64,000 nt of DNA, taken from positions 7,316,001 through 7,380,000 of the forward strand of contig NC_135034.1 in NCBI RefSeq assembly GCF_051020975.1, read 5' to 3'. Source of the stretch: Osmia lignaria lignaria. Its lineage: Eukaryota > Arthropoda > Insecta > Hymenoptera > Megachilidae. The notes under the pieces were generated by a model. The model was not told the DNA's origin. It saw nothing but the letters and a program-made list of their open reading frames with translations, and ran no database searches. The position numbers and the translations under genes are program-made. This document shows, in pieces, positions 53,525 to 64,000 of the stretch; position 1 is the first letter of the stretch, and the number at the start of each line of letters is the position of its first letter.

Positions 53525-54635
53525 CTAATATCTCAGAGATTTAAGCATGGGTTGAATTGAAATACACGGAAACGCTGAAGGGGATTTGAGCAAAACGCTA
53601 GAGGGAACGGAGCCAACTTGCCAACAATTCGATGCTGATTTAGCAGATGTTAAGTCAGAATTTGTGGTGAGTTTATGGAAACGTTATTTTTGAGGGATTT
53701 TTTTAATTTATACTGTCTGGGTTAATCGGGACACAAACTTACAAAGTTAGTTTGTATCATTTCGTAATTAATTAATTTCTTAATTAATGACGTTTAAAAA
53801 TTTTGTTATTCCCAAGAAACTATTTTACCAGTTAAGGATTAATGTCAAGGATTAAGTGAAACTCATGGAAAAAGTTTTAAAAATAAATGACTTTGTCATC
53901 CTACAATGTTATTGTCTCAAATTCGTCAGGGAAACGTGATCAATCTACGTCAAGCAAAAAAGTTCTTTCGAAACGTAGATTCATAGGGGTTCAGAGTTGA
54001 ACGATGGCAAAACGGAAATAAGCGAAGAGGCGAAGGACGGCAGGAAGAAGAGCGACGCTAGGTAGGAAATTTATGTGAACCAGTATCCGTAACAGTTCGC
54101 GTTGCTGCCTGTTTACCGGGGAAACTTTTCCATCTGCGCGTTACAAGTAAATCTCTCTGGCGACAGTCAGGCTCACAATAAGTACGAAGACACGTGGTAA
54201 AGGCACCCGATGAACAAGATCCTCGACTCGATCACGCATTGGAAAAGCCAGTAAATCTTTGGTGGCGTCGTGGATTAAGCTCGTCGCTTATCCGATCCGC
54301 GACAGGGTTTACACTGAAAGGTTTTCTAAGTTAAGAAAGTTGAAGTGATATTTTTTGAAATTTCTGTATATTTTTCCATAATTTTTCCTTTTAACTTAAA
54401 AGGTTGCATTGACAATTAAATTATCACATCCTATAAAGGAATCTTATTCCTTAATAAGTATCACTTAAATTACCGAGCTTATACGTTTATTAAATAATTG
54501 GAAAAACGACCGTTTTCTATCTTGCGTTCCAAAACGGTCCACTCTTCACATACAGCATTTCAATTCAACGTTTCCGAAAACCTCCACGTTGCGCAAACAC
54601 GGTTTCTAATTAATTTAACGTAAAAAAAATTTTTT
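53525..54635. other. Non-coding stretch; CpG-rich 53990-54310
   Basis: GTCTGGGTTAATCGGGACAC at 53717 resembles a decayed TTAA-type MITE end. 53990-54310 is CpG-rich, without a long frame, and includes TGTTTAC and ACACGTGGT words that suit forkhead and bHLH sites; weak evidence for a regulatory island. Confidence 0.25.
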
Positions 54636-54640
54636 TTTTC

Positions 54641-54712
54641 AATTTGCACCGAACGAGATTCGAACCTGCGAACCTTCGGTTTGATAGGCTCGATAATAGT
54701 GGCTATGTCATT
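54641..54712 (-). pseudogene. tRNA-like relic (second copy)
   Basis: The minus strand has GAGCCTATCAAACCGAAGGT then TCGCAGGTTCGAATCTCG: an anticodon-arm-like segment, a variable region and a clear B box (GGTTCGAATCT, 54656-54666). The T stem is mostly paired; the acceptor is not. A run of A then T follows on that strand (54622-54640). Shares AATGACA...GCC...CCGAAG with 34787-34868, so the two are probably one SINE-like family. Confidence 0.4.
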
Positions 54713-54724
54713 GTCATTTTTGAA

Positions 54725-56276
54725 TTTTACAATTAAATCAATTAAAATTGATTATTTTTCATTGCAAATTACTTATTAACGACCGGAATTCCAATATGTA
54801 TGAATAATTGATTAATTTACAAATTGAACCTTTTAGATAAATCCTGTATTTCTCTACCAATAAGTAAATGCCATAATTGTTCATAGATCAAACGATATTA
54901 TAAACCTAATTCTCCTATCGAAAAAGCTGCCTGACCTGATACTAGCTTGTTCCACTGTTTGCTCCCCCGTCTGCTTCAAGCCATGTTTCTACCAGTCTGA
55001 TATATTGCCTGCATATACGCGTTGCCTTTCCGTTTCCCGATTCGACAGGAAATGAATCGTCCTCAATTAAACCGACAGCCCGATGGGCCTTCATAAGCTC
55101 TAAATGTTTAACTAACGATTAATCGATGCTCATCGAACATTCCAATTACGCTTCCAATTTTCGTGATGAATTTTCGGCACGATTTCTTCGCTTTTCTTCG
55201 TGTTTCACCTACTATCCCGTATCATCTTTACAGCAAAACTAATTTAATATTTGTATGAATTCAGTTAATGAAATTTTGAAAAAATCATGAATGGAATAGT
55301 TTAGATCGTATTATTACAATTTGTTGGGTCACGTATCGGTGACGATTCATTCACGCAAATATGAGGCTCGAAAATTAGTTCAACTATTTCTCGCTTGACG
55401 TTTGATGGAACTGGAACAGCGGAATTTCTTTTTGACGAGCTGTACGAGAAACGTCGATCCTTCCTCTCGAACATCCAATTATGGCTGGCGTTCGTCGCTT
55501 CGAAAGGCTCAGCCACTCGAAACGGAACGCGCGTTTTCAACGACGATTCGATGCTCTAAATTACAACGGCATTGTGCTTCACTGGTTGCATCGTGTTTTC
55601 ACACGAAATCTAGTATCGTACATTTAATGAATGAAATGATGAATAAAATAAATACAAGTAAAAGTAAAAGTAATCGAAAGATTGAATTTTTCGAAGCTTT
55701 TTTTAAAAAGTTTACATCGTTTGATATCTGAAAAAAATATCAAAGACTGAAGTTTTCGCTGTTTGTGCGCAGAAAAATTTTCGGGATCGCTAAGCACGAC
55801 AGTCAATAAAATGCACAGAGAGAAACATTGATAAAATTCGTCGCACAAAACATTTCATTCCTATGTACCTTTTGGTTTCGATACGACGAGAACGTTCGAA
55901 TATCACGAACGACTGACGGATATTCTAATTACTCGCCGCTTTGTACGACGCTCTTTTTTATTTTATTCGAAAGAATCGAATCGACTGAACGCACAAAGCG
56001 ATGAGATACATCGAGCCGCGATACGAGACAGAGAACTGATACCGAGCAGACAGAAAATCGGTAGTTTGATATTTGAAAAATTCTGCTAGTTCGTCGTCTC
56101 ATTTTTTCTTTCTCCTCCCTTTATCCTCGATACTGAAACGCTTTTCTTTTTTATAAATATGAAAAACGAATATCATGGATGACGATGGATCTCTGTTATT
56201 TTTTAATTACGAGAAGAAATGAGCAGGGATAGATGAATATTAATTCTGTTCATTTTCTGTTCAGTTTTGTTCATTT
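54725..56276. other. Non-coding stretch, nothing recognised
   Basis: Balanced patch at 55300-55620 is open on both strands (79-109 codons) with no motif. AAAAGT repeats near 55655-55672. CpG-rich at 55850-56060. No repeat family copy is found. Confidence 0.3.
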
Positions 56277-56317
56277 TAGGGGTGCTCGAGCCAAACTTGA
56301 ATTTTTGGATACCCCTA
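56277..56317. mobile_element. Tiny hAT-like palindromic remnant
   Basis: TAGGGGTGCTCGAGCC at the left and TTGGATACCCCTA at the right; the outer TAGGGGT / ACCCCTA pair is perfect. At 41 bp it looks like two fused ends of a TAGGGGTGT-type element. A chance palindrome is possible. Confidence 0.35.
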
Positions 56318-56319
56318 GT

Positions 56320-57415
56320 TAAGTTAAAAATAATCACATTTTTCTTTAATATTCGAAATTAAAATAATCAATTTTGTTAATTCGAAAAATTTTAAATTAA
56401 ATACAGAATAATTTTAACTAAACTATGTTAATAAAATACGTGTGAAACTGTTATTCTGATTTTTCGTTTAAATGTTTTTCCAAAATTCGAATGCAAACGC
56501 CATGAAATGTCGATCGCTAAAATAAACGTGGAACCGCATTGTTCGTTGCTCGATTTCAAAATCTTTCTTTCCTTTTTTGCGCACGCGAATATTTGCACGT
56601 TCTATTTATTCATCTGTAGCTCTCGCCGATGCGTGAGAAATGGACTTTTTGTTTTCGAGAAAACGCAAATTGCACTCGCTACCCAATCATGCGTCAAGTG
56701 CAATATTCTTAACAGTTTGTTTTATTAGACAACATTTTTTTTCTTCATCGCTGATTAATAAAAATTGATATCTCGAGGGAAGAGCGAGTACAGTTGCGAT
56801 CGTCAGCTCGAACTTGTATGCTAATCGCGGCGAACGATCGTTAGCCGTAGAATTTGCATAATTTCAAATAGTCAGGTTGGGAGGCAATCGATTTTCCAGC
56901 GGCGAGCTTTAACGCGCTATTAGAATGTGCTGAATACCAATTTTATACAATATCGTCCTGTAAAATGCTACCCTTTAGCCTCCCCGGCTAATAAGAACAG
57001 TCTATAAATTGAATGACTTGCCACTTGTTTAACACCGAGATTGCATACATTTCCGGGATAAATTACAGATTCTTATCCGCGATACCGGGCACGGAAACAA
57101 GCGTTCCGCGTATGCATTGGCGCGGCTGCATACAACAGGATATTTAATCAGGTCTTCGAATTTGCGAACGCAACGGGATTTCATTAACAGGAAACAACGT
57201 AACTTTATTTCGTTTCGGAGTTATCGCACAATTTTAAATATCCGACTTTCAGGAAATTTCTCTTCATTCAGCCGATTACACTGGTTAATGACTCATTGAA
57301 AGATATGGGAGTTTGCGTAAAATAAAATAATTATCATGTAGCAGTTTATTTTAAACTAATGAACTTCGACATCCTCGTCGATTTACATTATCCGTATTAA
57401 AATGTAACTATTGTA
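56320..57415. other. Non-coding stretch with a possible regulatory patch (56815-57000)
   Basis: TATGCTAAT (56817-56825) and ATTTGCATAAT (56852-56862), two POU-type octamer-like words, lie in a CpG-containing segment without repeats. Frames at 56507-56728 and 57117-57299 are uninformative. Confidence 0.3.
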
Positions 57416-57655
57416 TACAGGGTATTCCATGCACTCGGATATGTCATAGCTCTAATATAGTGAGAGATAGGAAAAATGTCATCGGAACGAATTAAATGGT
57501 ATTGAATGGGGCACCACGAGATGTATGTGTCGTTATCGGAAGTAGAGATATTTCAAAGATTTCAAAATCATCTCCATTTTTGTTGTTTTTTTAATGGAAT
57601 TTATAAAAAAGTATTAAGATACTTGGGACGAAAATTCATTTGTTTGAAAGACACC
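57416..57655 (+). mobile_element. TACAGGGTAT-terminus element joined to the foldback-family arm
   Basis: TACAGGGTATTCCATGCACT starts the element. At 57600 TTTATAAAAAAGTATTAAGA then TACTTGGGACGAAAATTCAT matches the inverted right arm and outer flank of 29461-29569. This suggests the foldback and the TACAGGGT end belong to one larger element. No right terminus was found. Confidence 0.45.
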
Positions 57656-58448
57656 TTTTACCATTTTGAAGTAAAATATTAGATGTACAAATTAATTCTG
57701 TCTTTTTTCCCTTAATCTTAATCCCTCTGTTTTTTAAACTGAATTTAAACTAATAATTTAGAACAAAGCTTCATACTAAAGGCACCTAATTAATTTGTGC
57801 ACTTAATATAAAGTACATATAATTAAATGTAACTAAAATATAAATCTTTATCTGTACCGTAAATAACGATGAATTTTCTGGAACAGAATGACAATTCGAT
57901 TTGTTCTAAATCCTTTCTTGATTCCTATTCTCAACAGTGTCTCACGATGTACGATATCGCGGCAAAGAAAGAAACGCGAAAACGTGATCGGCGATCTTTA
58001 AACGATATCATCGAAGGTACAGAATACCGCAGGTCTGGTATAGTGTTAGATAACGGATAATAGAATCTGAACGAGAAGAGATACGTTCATCGCGGGTTAC
58101 TTCAGGATATTAGAAACGTGCGTGGATTGCAGACTGGCCGAGTACGGTGACAAGAACCGGAAATGGGTATGGATGCTCGATAACCAGACCGAGTTTCTGT
58201 AGCTTCGAGTGGACAAGAAGAGGGGAAAAAAGGGAGATTTAACGGTCGAAGGAACTCGAACGGGCAAATGGAACGAGGCGCGACTGTAGACGGTGAAAAA
58301 GCTTCTTTTCCTCGTTTCGAGTTTCGAAATTGAATGCTCCGATCCGTTTGCTCCTATAGAATCTCAGCGACACGAGAAAATGGGGAATAACATTCCATTG
58401 AATCAGTATTATTCGATCTTTGCATATTAAACGGTCCATTTTGAAATG
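57656..58448. other. Non-coding stretch, nothing recognised
   Basis: AT-rich to 57850, then CpG-rich to 58400. Frames at 57869-58060 and 58239-58472 (minus) show no recognised motif. Confidence 0.3.
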
Positions 58449-58530
58449 TACAGGGTGGTTGAAATTAGGCACCTGAATTCACGAAGGTTAATATGTGGCA
58501 CGGAAAAAGAAATCTTTCCAAGGGATATAC
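58449..58530 (+). mobile_element. TACAGGGTGG-terminus element (left end)
   Basis: TACAGGGTGGTTGAAATTAG opens the sequence; no matching end is visible. Assigned to the TACAGGGTGT group by the first 8-9 bases only. The length is nominal. Confidence 0.3.
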
Positions 58531-58534
58531 ATAT

Positions 58535-59865
58535 AATAGAGTTGGCATTGCGCTTGAGGCAGGGATAATCCCTTAGCCCAAACATTCGGATTAATAGCGA
58601 GCGGCGTCAGCCGTGTCGAAGCATGATACATTCATTCGTGTTTGAGCCTTCTTCGAGACACTATCGAGAATAAAGAGATTCATTAGGTAAATAATTAATA
58701 ATTAAATAATCTGTGGACTTTGGAAATTGAATATTAACAAAAGTTGCAACATTCGTCTGCCGCAGTTATTGGGAAGATAATAATAATCATTTAATTTTAA
58801 ATATCAATAGAATTATTTAAAATATGATACGTTTCTACGGGTATTATTGGACCGTGACAGCGGAGACGTTTTTGACATAAATCAGTAAAACAATGGGATC
58901 GAGAAACGGAGAACAGAAAACATCAATTCGAATACGTGACTGAAATAAAACCAATCGCGATCGAGTATCTACAATTTTAATAACGTCGCTGTGTAAACGG
59001 GACCGCGGATAAATTCGTATAATCCAAATACATATACATTTTTATTGCTGATATCTCGTTTCTTATCAATAAATATTCTCCCAGCGGTTTCTTTACATTT
59101 CTAATCGATCGAAAACTGGATTTTCTTTCGTTTCGAAAAATAAATAAAATACAAACGAAAGTACCCACAAATTTATGGACTGACCTGATAACAATTGATA
59201 GAATAGTACTCCAAATAGTGATCAGAAAATTATAAACGATGTCATTGTTTATTTTGTACAGAATTTAAAATAATAATGAGGTTTGATGATCGATGGTAAC
59301 ACATCGATAACAAGCAGAACATCCAGTGAACGTATGCCATTATGCGAGTCGTAGAGTGTTTGAAAGCTCGCGGTGCAGGTTACTTGTAATTTAACGTTAA
59401 TCACGGCATTGTGTAAGCGCGTGCCTCATATACGTATTACCATGCATAATTGCAATTGTTGAACGTTTCGTGCCAGCAAATTATTAACCGAGGCAGATTA
59501 CCCCGCCAGATATTGTGTTTGTTACGCGTTCGACAACGAATTTCCCAAATAATCCCCCAGCTGTTAATCGAATTTCATATTCGCGTTAGAAGAAATTTGT
59601 TCTATCTGTTAAATGATTTATTGAAATTGGAAATAATTCAAAGAAGAAATCTGAAATACCGTGGAAATCGTTTATTATTATCATTCTGGGATTTACAATT
59701 TCTGATAACATTAAATGGAGGATAAAAGATGTTCATTATCAAACTCAATTTATTACAAATGATTGTGATAATTATAATTTCCATTCATTGCAACAATATA
59801 TTTCAAAAAGATAATCGAAATGTACGCTCATGGAAAAGATCTATTTATTAAGGATATGCGGGTAC
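58535..59865. other. Non-coding stretch; possible conserved patch 59330-59590
   Basis: 59330-59590 is moderately GC-rich, repeat-free and rich in homeodomain-type words (GCATAATTGCAATTG, GTTAATCAC, TGTTAATCG). A 91-codon plus frame (59450-59725) overlaps it but is leucine/arginine-rich and unrecognised. The remainder is AT-rich. Confidence 0.3.
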
Positions 59866-59867
59866 TC

Positions 59868-59970
59868 GAAAATTTGAATCGAGATCGGGTCAGGTCGGGA
59901 ATTTTTTTAGGGTTCGGTGTCGGGTGAAATTCTGAAAGTTTGCCTAGCGCATAAATTTCTTCGGATCGCG
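59868..59970 (+). mobile_element. hAT-like element body (same family as 17763)
   Basis: GCGGGTACTCGAAAATTTGA, GATCGGGTCAGGTCGGGAAT, TTTAGGGTTCGGTGTCGGGT and GCGCATAAATTTCTTCGG align in order with 17770-17875 (GAGTATCTGAAAATTCGGAT ... CGCACATAAATTTGTTCGGG). The terminal TAGGGGTGT is missing on the left, and the right part is lost. Confidence 0.55.
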
Positions 59971-59974
59971 AAAT

Positions 59975-62805
59975 TAATGGTACTATTTTTTAAATATTCT
60001 TGATATGCATTTAAGTAAAAGGCAAACCTCCGCTTTGATTAAAAATAAGTGTTCAAGAAAAGGTGTATTTAATAGGAATTTGCTAAAGATTCTCATCACG
60101 TGTCCCCAAATGTAATTATCGCTATTGACAAAAATAGCCAAAATTTAATTAGAACAGGCGAATTATTTTTAACTAATTTAATATAGTGTTTCGGCACCGA
60201 CTGATTACGTTGACAACTGTGATTATAATATCCTGATTCTACTTATATATTTCAAAAGTAAAGTATCATGCTCGTGAAGGAAACAACGGATAAAATAAAA
60301 ATCGTCTTTTTCCGAGCTTCAACAATGATTTATAACGAGATGGGAATAACAGAACAGGCATCGGAACCGACGAAAACGTAACTCAGGAAGTGAAAGAATT
60401 TCCTGTTGTGTTTTATCACGACCCGTTAAAGAATCGCCTGGCGCTTGAAATTATTTACGAAGCTCACAGATGGAAGACTAATGATTCCCGTGAAAAAAAA
60501 AGGGGAGAAAGAGAAACACCGGTGCCAGGTTTCTACGTCGTCCAGGGCAGAAGCAGAAGTCGAGCGAACGAGAGTACTGTAACTGATGCAAATGACCCGC
60601 TTGCAACGACGACAAAAAGAACAGGAACAATGCCGTTCATTTCGACTTCTCTTCTCTTGCGTGTCACTTTCCCCTCACGGTGAATTGTCATTTGAATCAA
60701 CCGACAATGGATATCGCAATCGGTACCGACTGTCTTTAACCCTTTCGTTCCAATTCTACCCGTATAGCTTTACAAATTTTCAACTACAAAATGAAACATT
60801 AATATTATATATTTTTAAAATAATGATCTCGGGAAACCATCTACCCAAAGAAAAGTTGAAAAATTCTATATAAATATACCCGTTGTATGCATTTACCGAA
60901 AATGCAGCGAAGTGCAGCAAAATGCATACAAGAGTCAAATTCGTCGAAGAAACGTCTTTCCATTCCAGGGAGCCGGATGAAAAGATTAAAGCTTTTGTTT
61001 GATGGAAACAACTGAAAAGTTTGGAAGCAAAGGGTTGGGAAGAGCAGCCTCGAAAAAGAAAAGAAAAAAGAAAAAATGCCGGAGGATGAAGTTTGACACG
61101 ATTTCCGGCTGAACCGGTGACACGCATTTTCACGCTATCGCTTCAATTGTCAGCCTTGTTCTCTCGCTCTCTTTTATCTATTTCCGGGAATAGGCTGCGC
61201 CATTTTCGACGACGCATCAGAGAAAATGAAAGAGCTTCTCGCGACTCACGGATGCGTTCACGTTGAATGAAGGCTTGATTACGCGAATCTCCGAAGAGAT
61301 TCGAGGGCCGCTACTTACGGGACAGTCGTCAGCTGAAGAAAGAGCAAGGGAAGAGGTGAAGAGCTCGACTCGAAGAAAAGACGATTCTCGTTAGCGATAC
61401 GTTCGCGAGAAGCACTCTTAACCCTTTGAGGATGATGAACCCATATACAACCGTACCGCTAGCGACTCTCGCTGTATTTGTTAGGTTTAAGAAAAACTCG
61501 GGAATTTTACGTAAACGATGTATTTTTACTGAATTTTTATTCAAGATAGTATACAATAAATTAATGTCGGGGGTGGAAGATGTTCACATACCTTGTAATG
61601 TAATCACTTTTGAGATCATTTTGTAAATTTTATCTTTGCACTATTATATCTGAACTTTTTCCCGAAGAAAATGGAACGTTCGTAATCCATCGCCTTACAA
61701 AAGCAAACACTCCCGTAATTCAGTGTTTAGTTGATCGTCAAAATTTCAATCGAACCGTGTATTTTTCAAATAAAGTTGCAATCAAAGCGATATCGGGCGG
61801 AAGAAAAAGCATAACATAGTGCAACGAAAACTCTGCATTCATGCACGCCATTATTTATCCCGTGAATATTTCAAAACTGTTGTGCATTTAATATACGGCT
61901 TTGCATGGATCAAAACTGTCAGTTTTTAGAGAGAGAGAGAAAAAAGAATGTAGAAATACAAATGCCAGGTTGCAGAATAGGGAACGAGGGTGTAACGTGG
62001 ATATAAAGCTGTCATAAAATTGCAAGCTATGGATATAAAGGGCAGATGACCATTTCCATTGCGCCACCCGTTTCTTCGAACCATGGTGACTAAATCTGGG
62101 ATTCTTTTATAACTTATTACAATATCTTTTTATAAAATTTCGTTTAATCCTCGAACAGCGTTAGGAAGGTGACCTAGATGAATAGACTAGAACCATGGTT
62201 TCTATTCTGATAAGGTTTGACCATCAGTTCTATGGAAGTTCGTTTCGAAGGGAATAGCGTGAAATTAGATTGGAAATTTGTTTAACTTCCGATTCGATGC
62301 GGCTTTCCGCTCTCACAGCCGAAACAAAAGGGTATTAGTCTGGCTGTTCCAACCATTTGTTTCAATTAGCAGACTCCTGCGTGATTTGGGTGCTCCACGA
62401 CACCATTTACTGCTCGTTGGACTATGCTGCAACCAACAAACTAGACTCTATATTTCATCCAATTTCTGCGTATACTTGTTTTTCCACCGTTCTGTTCGCT
62501 CCTTCCTACGGCTAACATTTATGGCCGGGCTATCAATTTTAATCTCTTATCCGAGAGAGAATTTTTGTATTAGATTATTCATATATCATTTTACCTTGCT
62601 TCCATGATTGATGCAGGGTTTGGAGAATGAAAATTAGAGAAATTATTCGGGTTATTGTCTATCTTGGTCGTTATCTCTGATTTTTTTTTTAAGCTACAAT
62701 AAATTCAAAAATCTTATTTAAGACGGTGAAATATTATTGTAAAATGTGTTGCAAACAATTTTAATTTAATGATTATTAATAATAAATTCGATATATAACA
62801 ATTAC
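59975..62805. other. Non-coding stretch with isolated TTAA-type ends
   Basis: TTAACCCTTTCGTTCCAATT (60737) and TTAACCCTTTGAGGATGATG (61419) are single piggyBac-type ends without partners. A purine-rich GA run sits at 61930-61942. Frames at 60390-61133 overlap on both strands, partly low complexity. A 109-codon plus frame at 62278-62607 is serine/leucine/phenylalanine-rich and unrecognised. Confidence 0.3.
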
Positions 62806-63005
62806 CGATACCATGGTGAGAGCCCCAATTTTAATTAAATTTTTTATTTCATATTATTTTAATTTTTCAAATTGTACACTGTTCCTTTAAAAATTATTCT
62901 TTCAATATATGAACCTCTTTTATAGATTTAACTTTACATTAATATCCTTGTATATATGTTTTGAAAATTTGGGTTTCGATTGATCAAGACTCCGCTGTTC
63001 AAGAG
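62806..63005 (+). mobile_element. piggyBac-type MITE, family 1 (long copy)
   Basis: ACCATGGTGAGAGCCCCAAT begins the visible core. The body TATTTCATATTATTTTAATT, CACTGTTCCTTTAAAAATTA and TTTCAATATATGAACC follows, and the right end is AGACTCCGCTGTTCAAGAG before TTAA (63006-63009). Read inward the right end is CTCTTGAACAGCGGAGTCT. The left CCCTCGG end is eroded. At about 200 bp it is longer than the 30504 copy. Confidence 0.65.
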
Positions 63006-63009
63006 TTAA

Positions 63010-63725
63010 CCATCTTTAGTCAGACACAGAATACACTTAGATGATTAATTAATGAAACTACAATGTCTCAATTTGCAGGAAGCATGTTTAAACGTCTCTA
63101 TTTGAATAATAAATTTCCATTCTACTCTGGCAGGGTCCAGGAGAAACCACAGGCAACGAGACAATTGAATTGATAGTAGAAAGTTTGTTTGCAGGTAAAC
63201 GGTGTCGGTTGAAATTATTAGAGGAAACATAACGGTTCTAACGTATGGAATGTTCAATATGTCCATGGAAATAATTTTCATCATATTATATTCAAACGAA
63301 TCCAGTCAGAAAATTACACGTAATTAACTGAAAATGAAAAATCCTTTAATACTGCATGTTGTTTCAGTTGCATAACAAAATAATCTCTTCGGCAATCAGC
63401 AGACGAAGCGTACAGCTGAGTCGAATGAAAAAAAACACTAATTAAATGATATCGAGGGAGTACAGGGAAACAGCATTTCCTGATTATCCGTTCTATGCAA
63501 GGTCCATTTGCTGTAATCATTACAAATGCGTTCCCGTGTTTATCCCGCGTCCTCGTTCCCAGGGTACAGTTTTTCCCGGTGTACGCGTATCAAAGACGAG
63601 CCACATTGGCGGAACAGGGGGTGAATCCGTCGCCAGATGAACGGGCTGGGATGCATATTGCAACGGTAATATAGGCGCATCGGCCTCGTTTCTACCTGAA
63701 AGCACGCCGGTGTTTGCACGGCCGC
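63010..63725. other. Non-coding stretch, nothing recognised
   Basis: Mixed AT-rich DNA turning CpG-rich from about 63530. Opposed frames at 63446-63857 reflect low stop density there. No repeat copy is seen. Confidence 0.3.
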
Positions 63726-63730
63726 TGCAT

Positions 63731-63808
63731 TATATATATGAGCGCACGTGTGGAGTCTGTCGATTAATTGGATTGCTACTAACACGCTGCATCGACCAGT
63801 TGCACGTG
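63731..63808. promoter_or_regulatory. TATA-like run and two CACGTG E-boxes
   Basis: TATATATATG (63731-63740) is followed by CACGTG at 63745-63750 and again at 63803-63808, with TCGATTAATTGGATT between. CACGTG is the palindromic bHLH (Max/Myc, clock-type) site. The surrounding sequence is CpG-rich. Two perfect sites within 64 bp near a TATA-like run suggest a promoter or enhancer, but the window ends soon after, so no transcript can be attached. Confidence 0.25.
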
Positions 63809-64000
63809 AAACCAGGAAATCACTTGTTCTCCCTTTCGTCCGTTCTTCTCTTGTCAAATTTTCCCTCTCTCCCTTTGGTGTATCAGGTAAATGGTCTGTT
63901 TCGCGAATCCCCGACGCGGCGTCAGAACTTCAATTTCTGCATCCGTCTCTTACCCGTTTTCGTTGTATACGACTCAACCAGTTTGCTCTGGCAACAATTT

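Noticed and set aside
60471..60486. TGGAAGACTAATGATT, one mismatch from the start of miR-7
   Set aside because: The rest of the mature sequence differs, and no star strand or hairpin is present within 100 bases.
61611..61623. TGAGATCATTTTG, the first 13 bases of the bantam microRNA
   Set aside because: The match ends there, and no complementary arm lies on either side to make a precursor hairpin.
1..64000. Prokaryotic features (operons, ribosome binding sites, CRISPR arrays, attachment sites)
   Set aside because: No dense coding, no regularly spaced direct repeats with unique spacers and no bacterial signals. The MITEs, splice-like sites and composition point to a eukaryotic nuclear genome.
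1..64000. Insect telomeric repeats (TTAGG)n, rRNA genes or intact transposase / reverse transcriptase genes
   Set aside because: No run of TTAGG, no rRNA-like sequence, and none of the open frames shows recognised catalytic motifs of transposases or reverse transcriptases.

Overview
The window looks like gene-poor, non-coding nuclear DNA from an insect, most likely a hymenopteran (bee, ant or wasp); that lineage is inferred. The sequence is AT-rich, but CpG words such as TCGA, CGAACG and TTCGAA are common rather than depleted, which is typical of many hymenopteran genomes. There is no operon structure, no dense run of coding frames, no rRNA, no CRISPR array and no intact transposase or reverse transcriptase. 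Most open frames are short, overlap on opposite strands, and sit in TCGA-rich patches where stop codons are rare. I could not assign any protein family with confidence.

What the sequence does support is a dense set of small non-autonomous DNA transposon relics. (1) piggyBac-type MITEs have CCCT...AGGG ends, often between TTAA duplications. The main family carries the core GGCGGACCATGGAGAGAG (about 0.17, 2.9, 5.5, 11.6, 25.3, 26.1, 27.1, 28.1, 30.5, 37.5, 41.0, 47.6, 49.9, 52.4 and 62.8 kb). Other families occur at 17.0, 17.7, 26.0 and 49.5 kb, with possible ends at 6.3 and 39.3 kb. (2) A 489-bp TA-flanked Tc1/mariner-type element (19402-19890) has grown an internal tandem array and is followed directly by a second, unrelated tandem array (19906-20420). 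(3) hAT-like elements have TAGGGGTGT or CAGTGCCGGATTAA termini. (4) Elements ending in TACAGGGTGT. (5) Several foldback elements. (6) An AT-rich interspersed repeat at 3.7, 20.4 and 27.3 kb. (7) Two decayed tRNA-like sequences, each with a T-rich run on its 3' side.

Layout: 0-6 kb repeats with a GC bump near 1 kb; 6-9 kb repeats plus a GC-rich patch at 7.4-7.7 kb; 9-13.5 kb a possible 55-nt exon followed by a purine-rich stretch and then a pyrimidine-rich one; 13.5-19 kb stacked MITEs; 19.4-20.4 kb the double tandem array; 20.5-31 kb mostly featureless with a possible promoter at 22.0 kb; 31-35 kb a TATA / open frame / AATAAA arrangement, a hairpin and a tRNA-like relic; 35-49 kb MITEs and possible micro-exons; 49-64 kb possible regulatory islands, one unusually long open frame (52.8-53.5 kb) and a TATA plus E-box cluster at the right edge.

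The best reading is intergenic DNA or the interior of a very large intron. I did not find a convincing new gene system. The strongest unusual signals are the mariner-type element whose 3' end has been multiplied into an array, and the several length classes of TTAA-flanked piggyBac-type MITEs.
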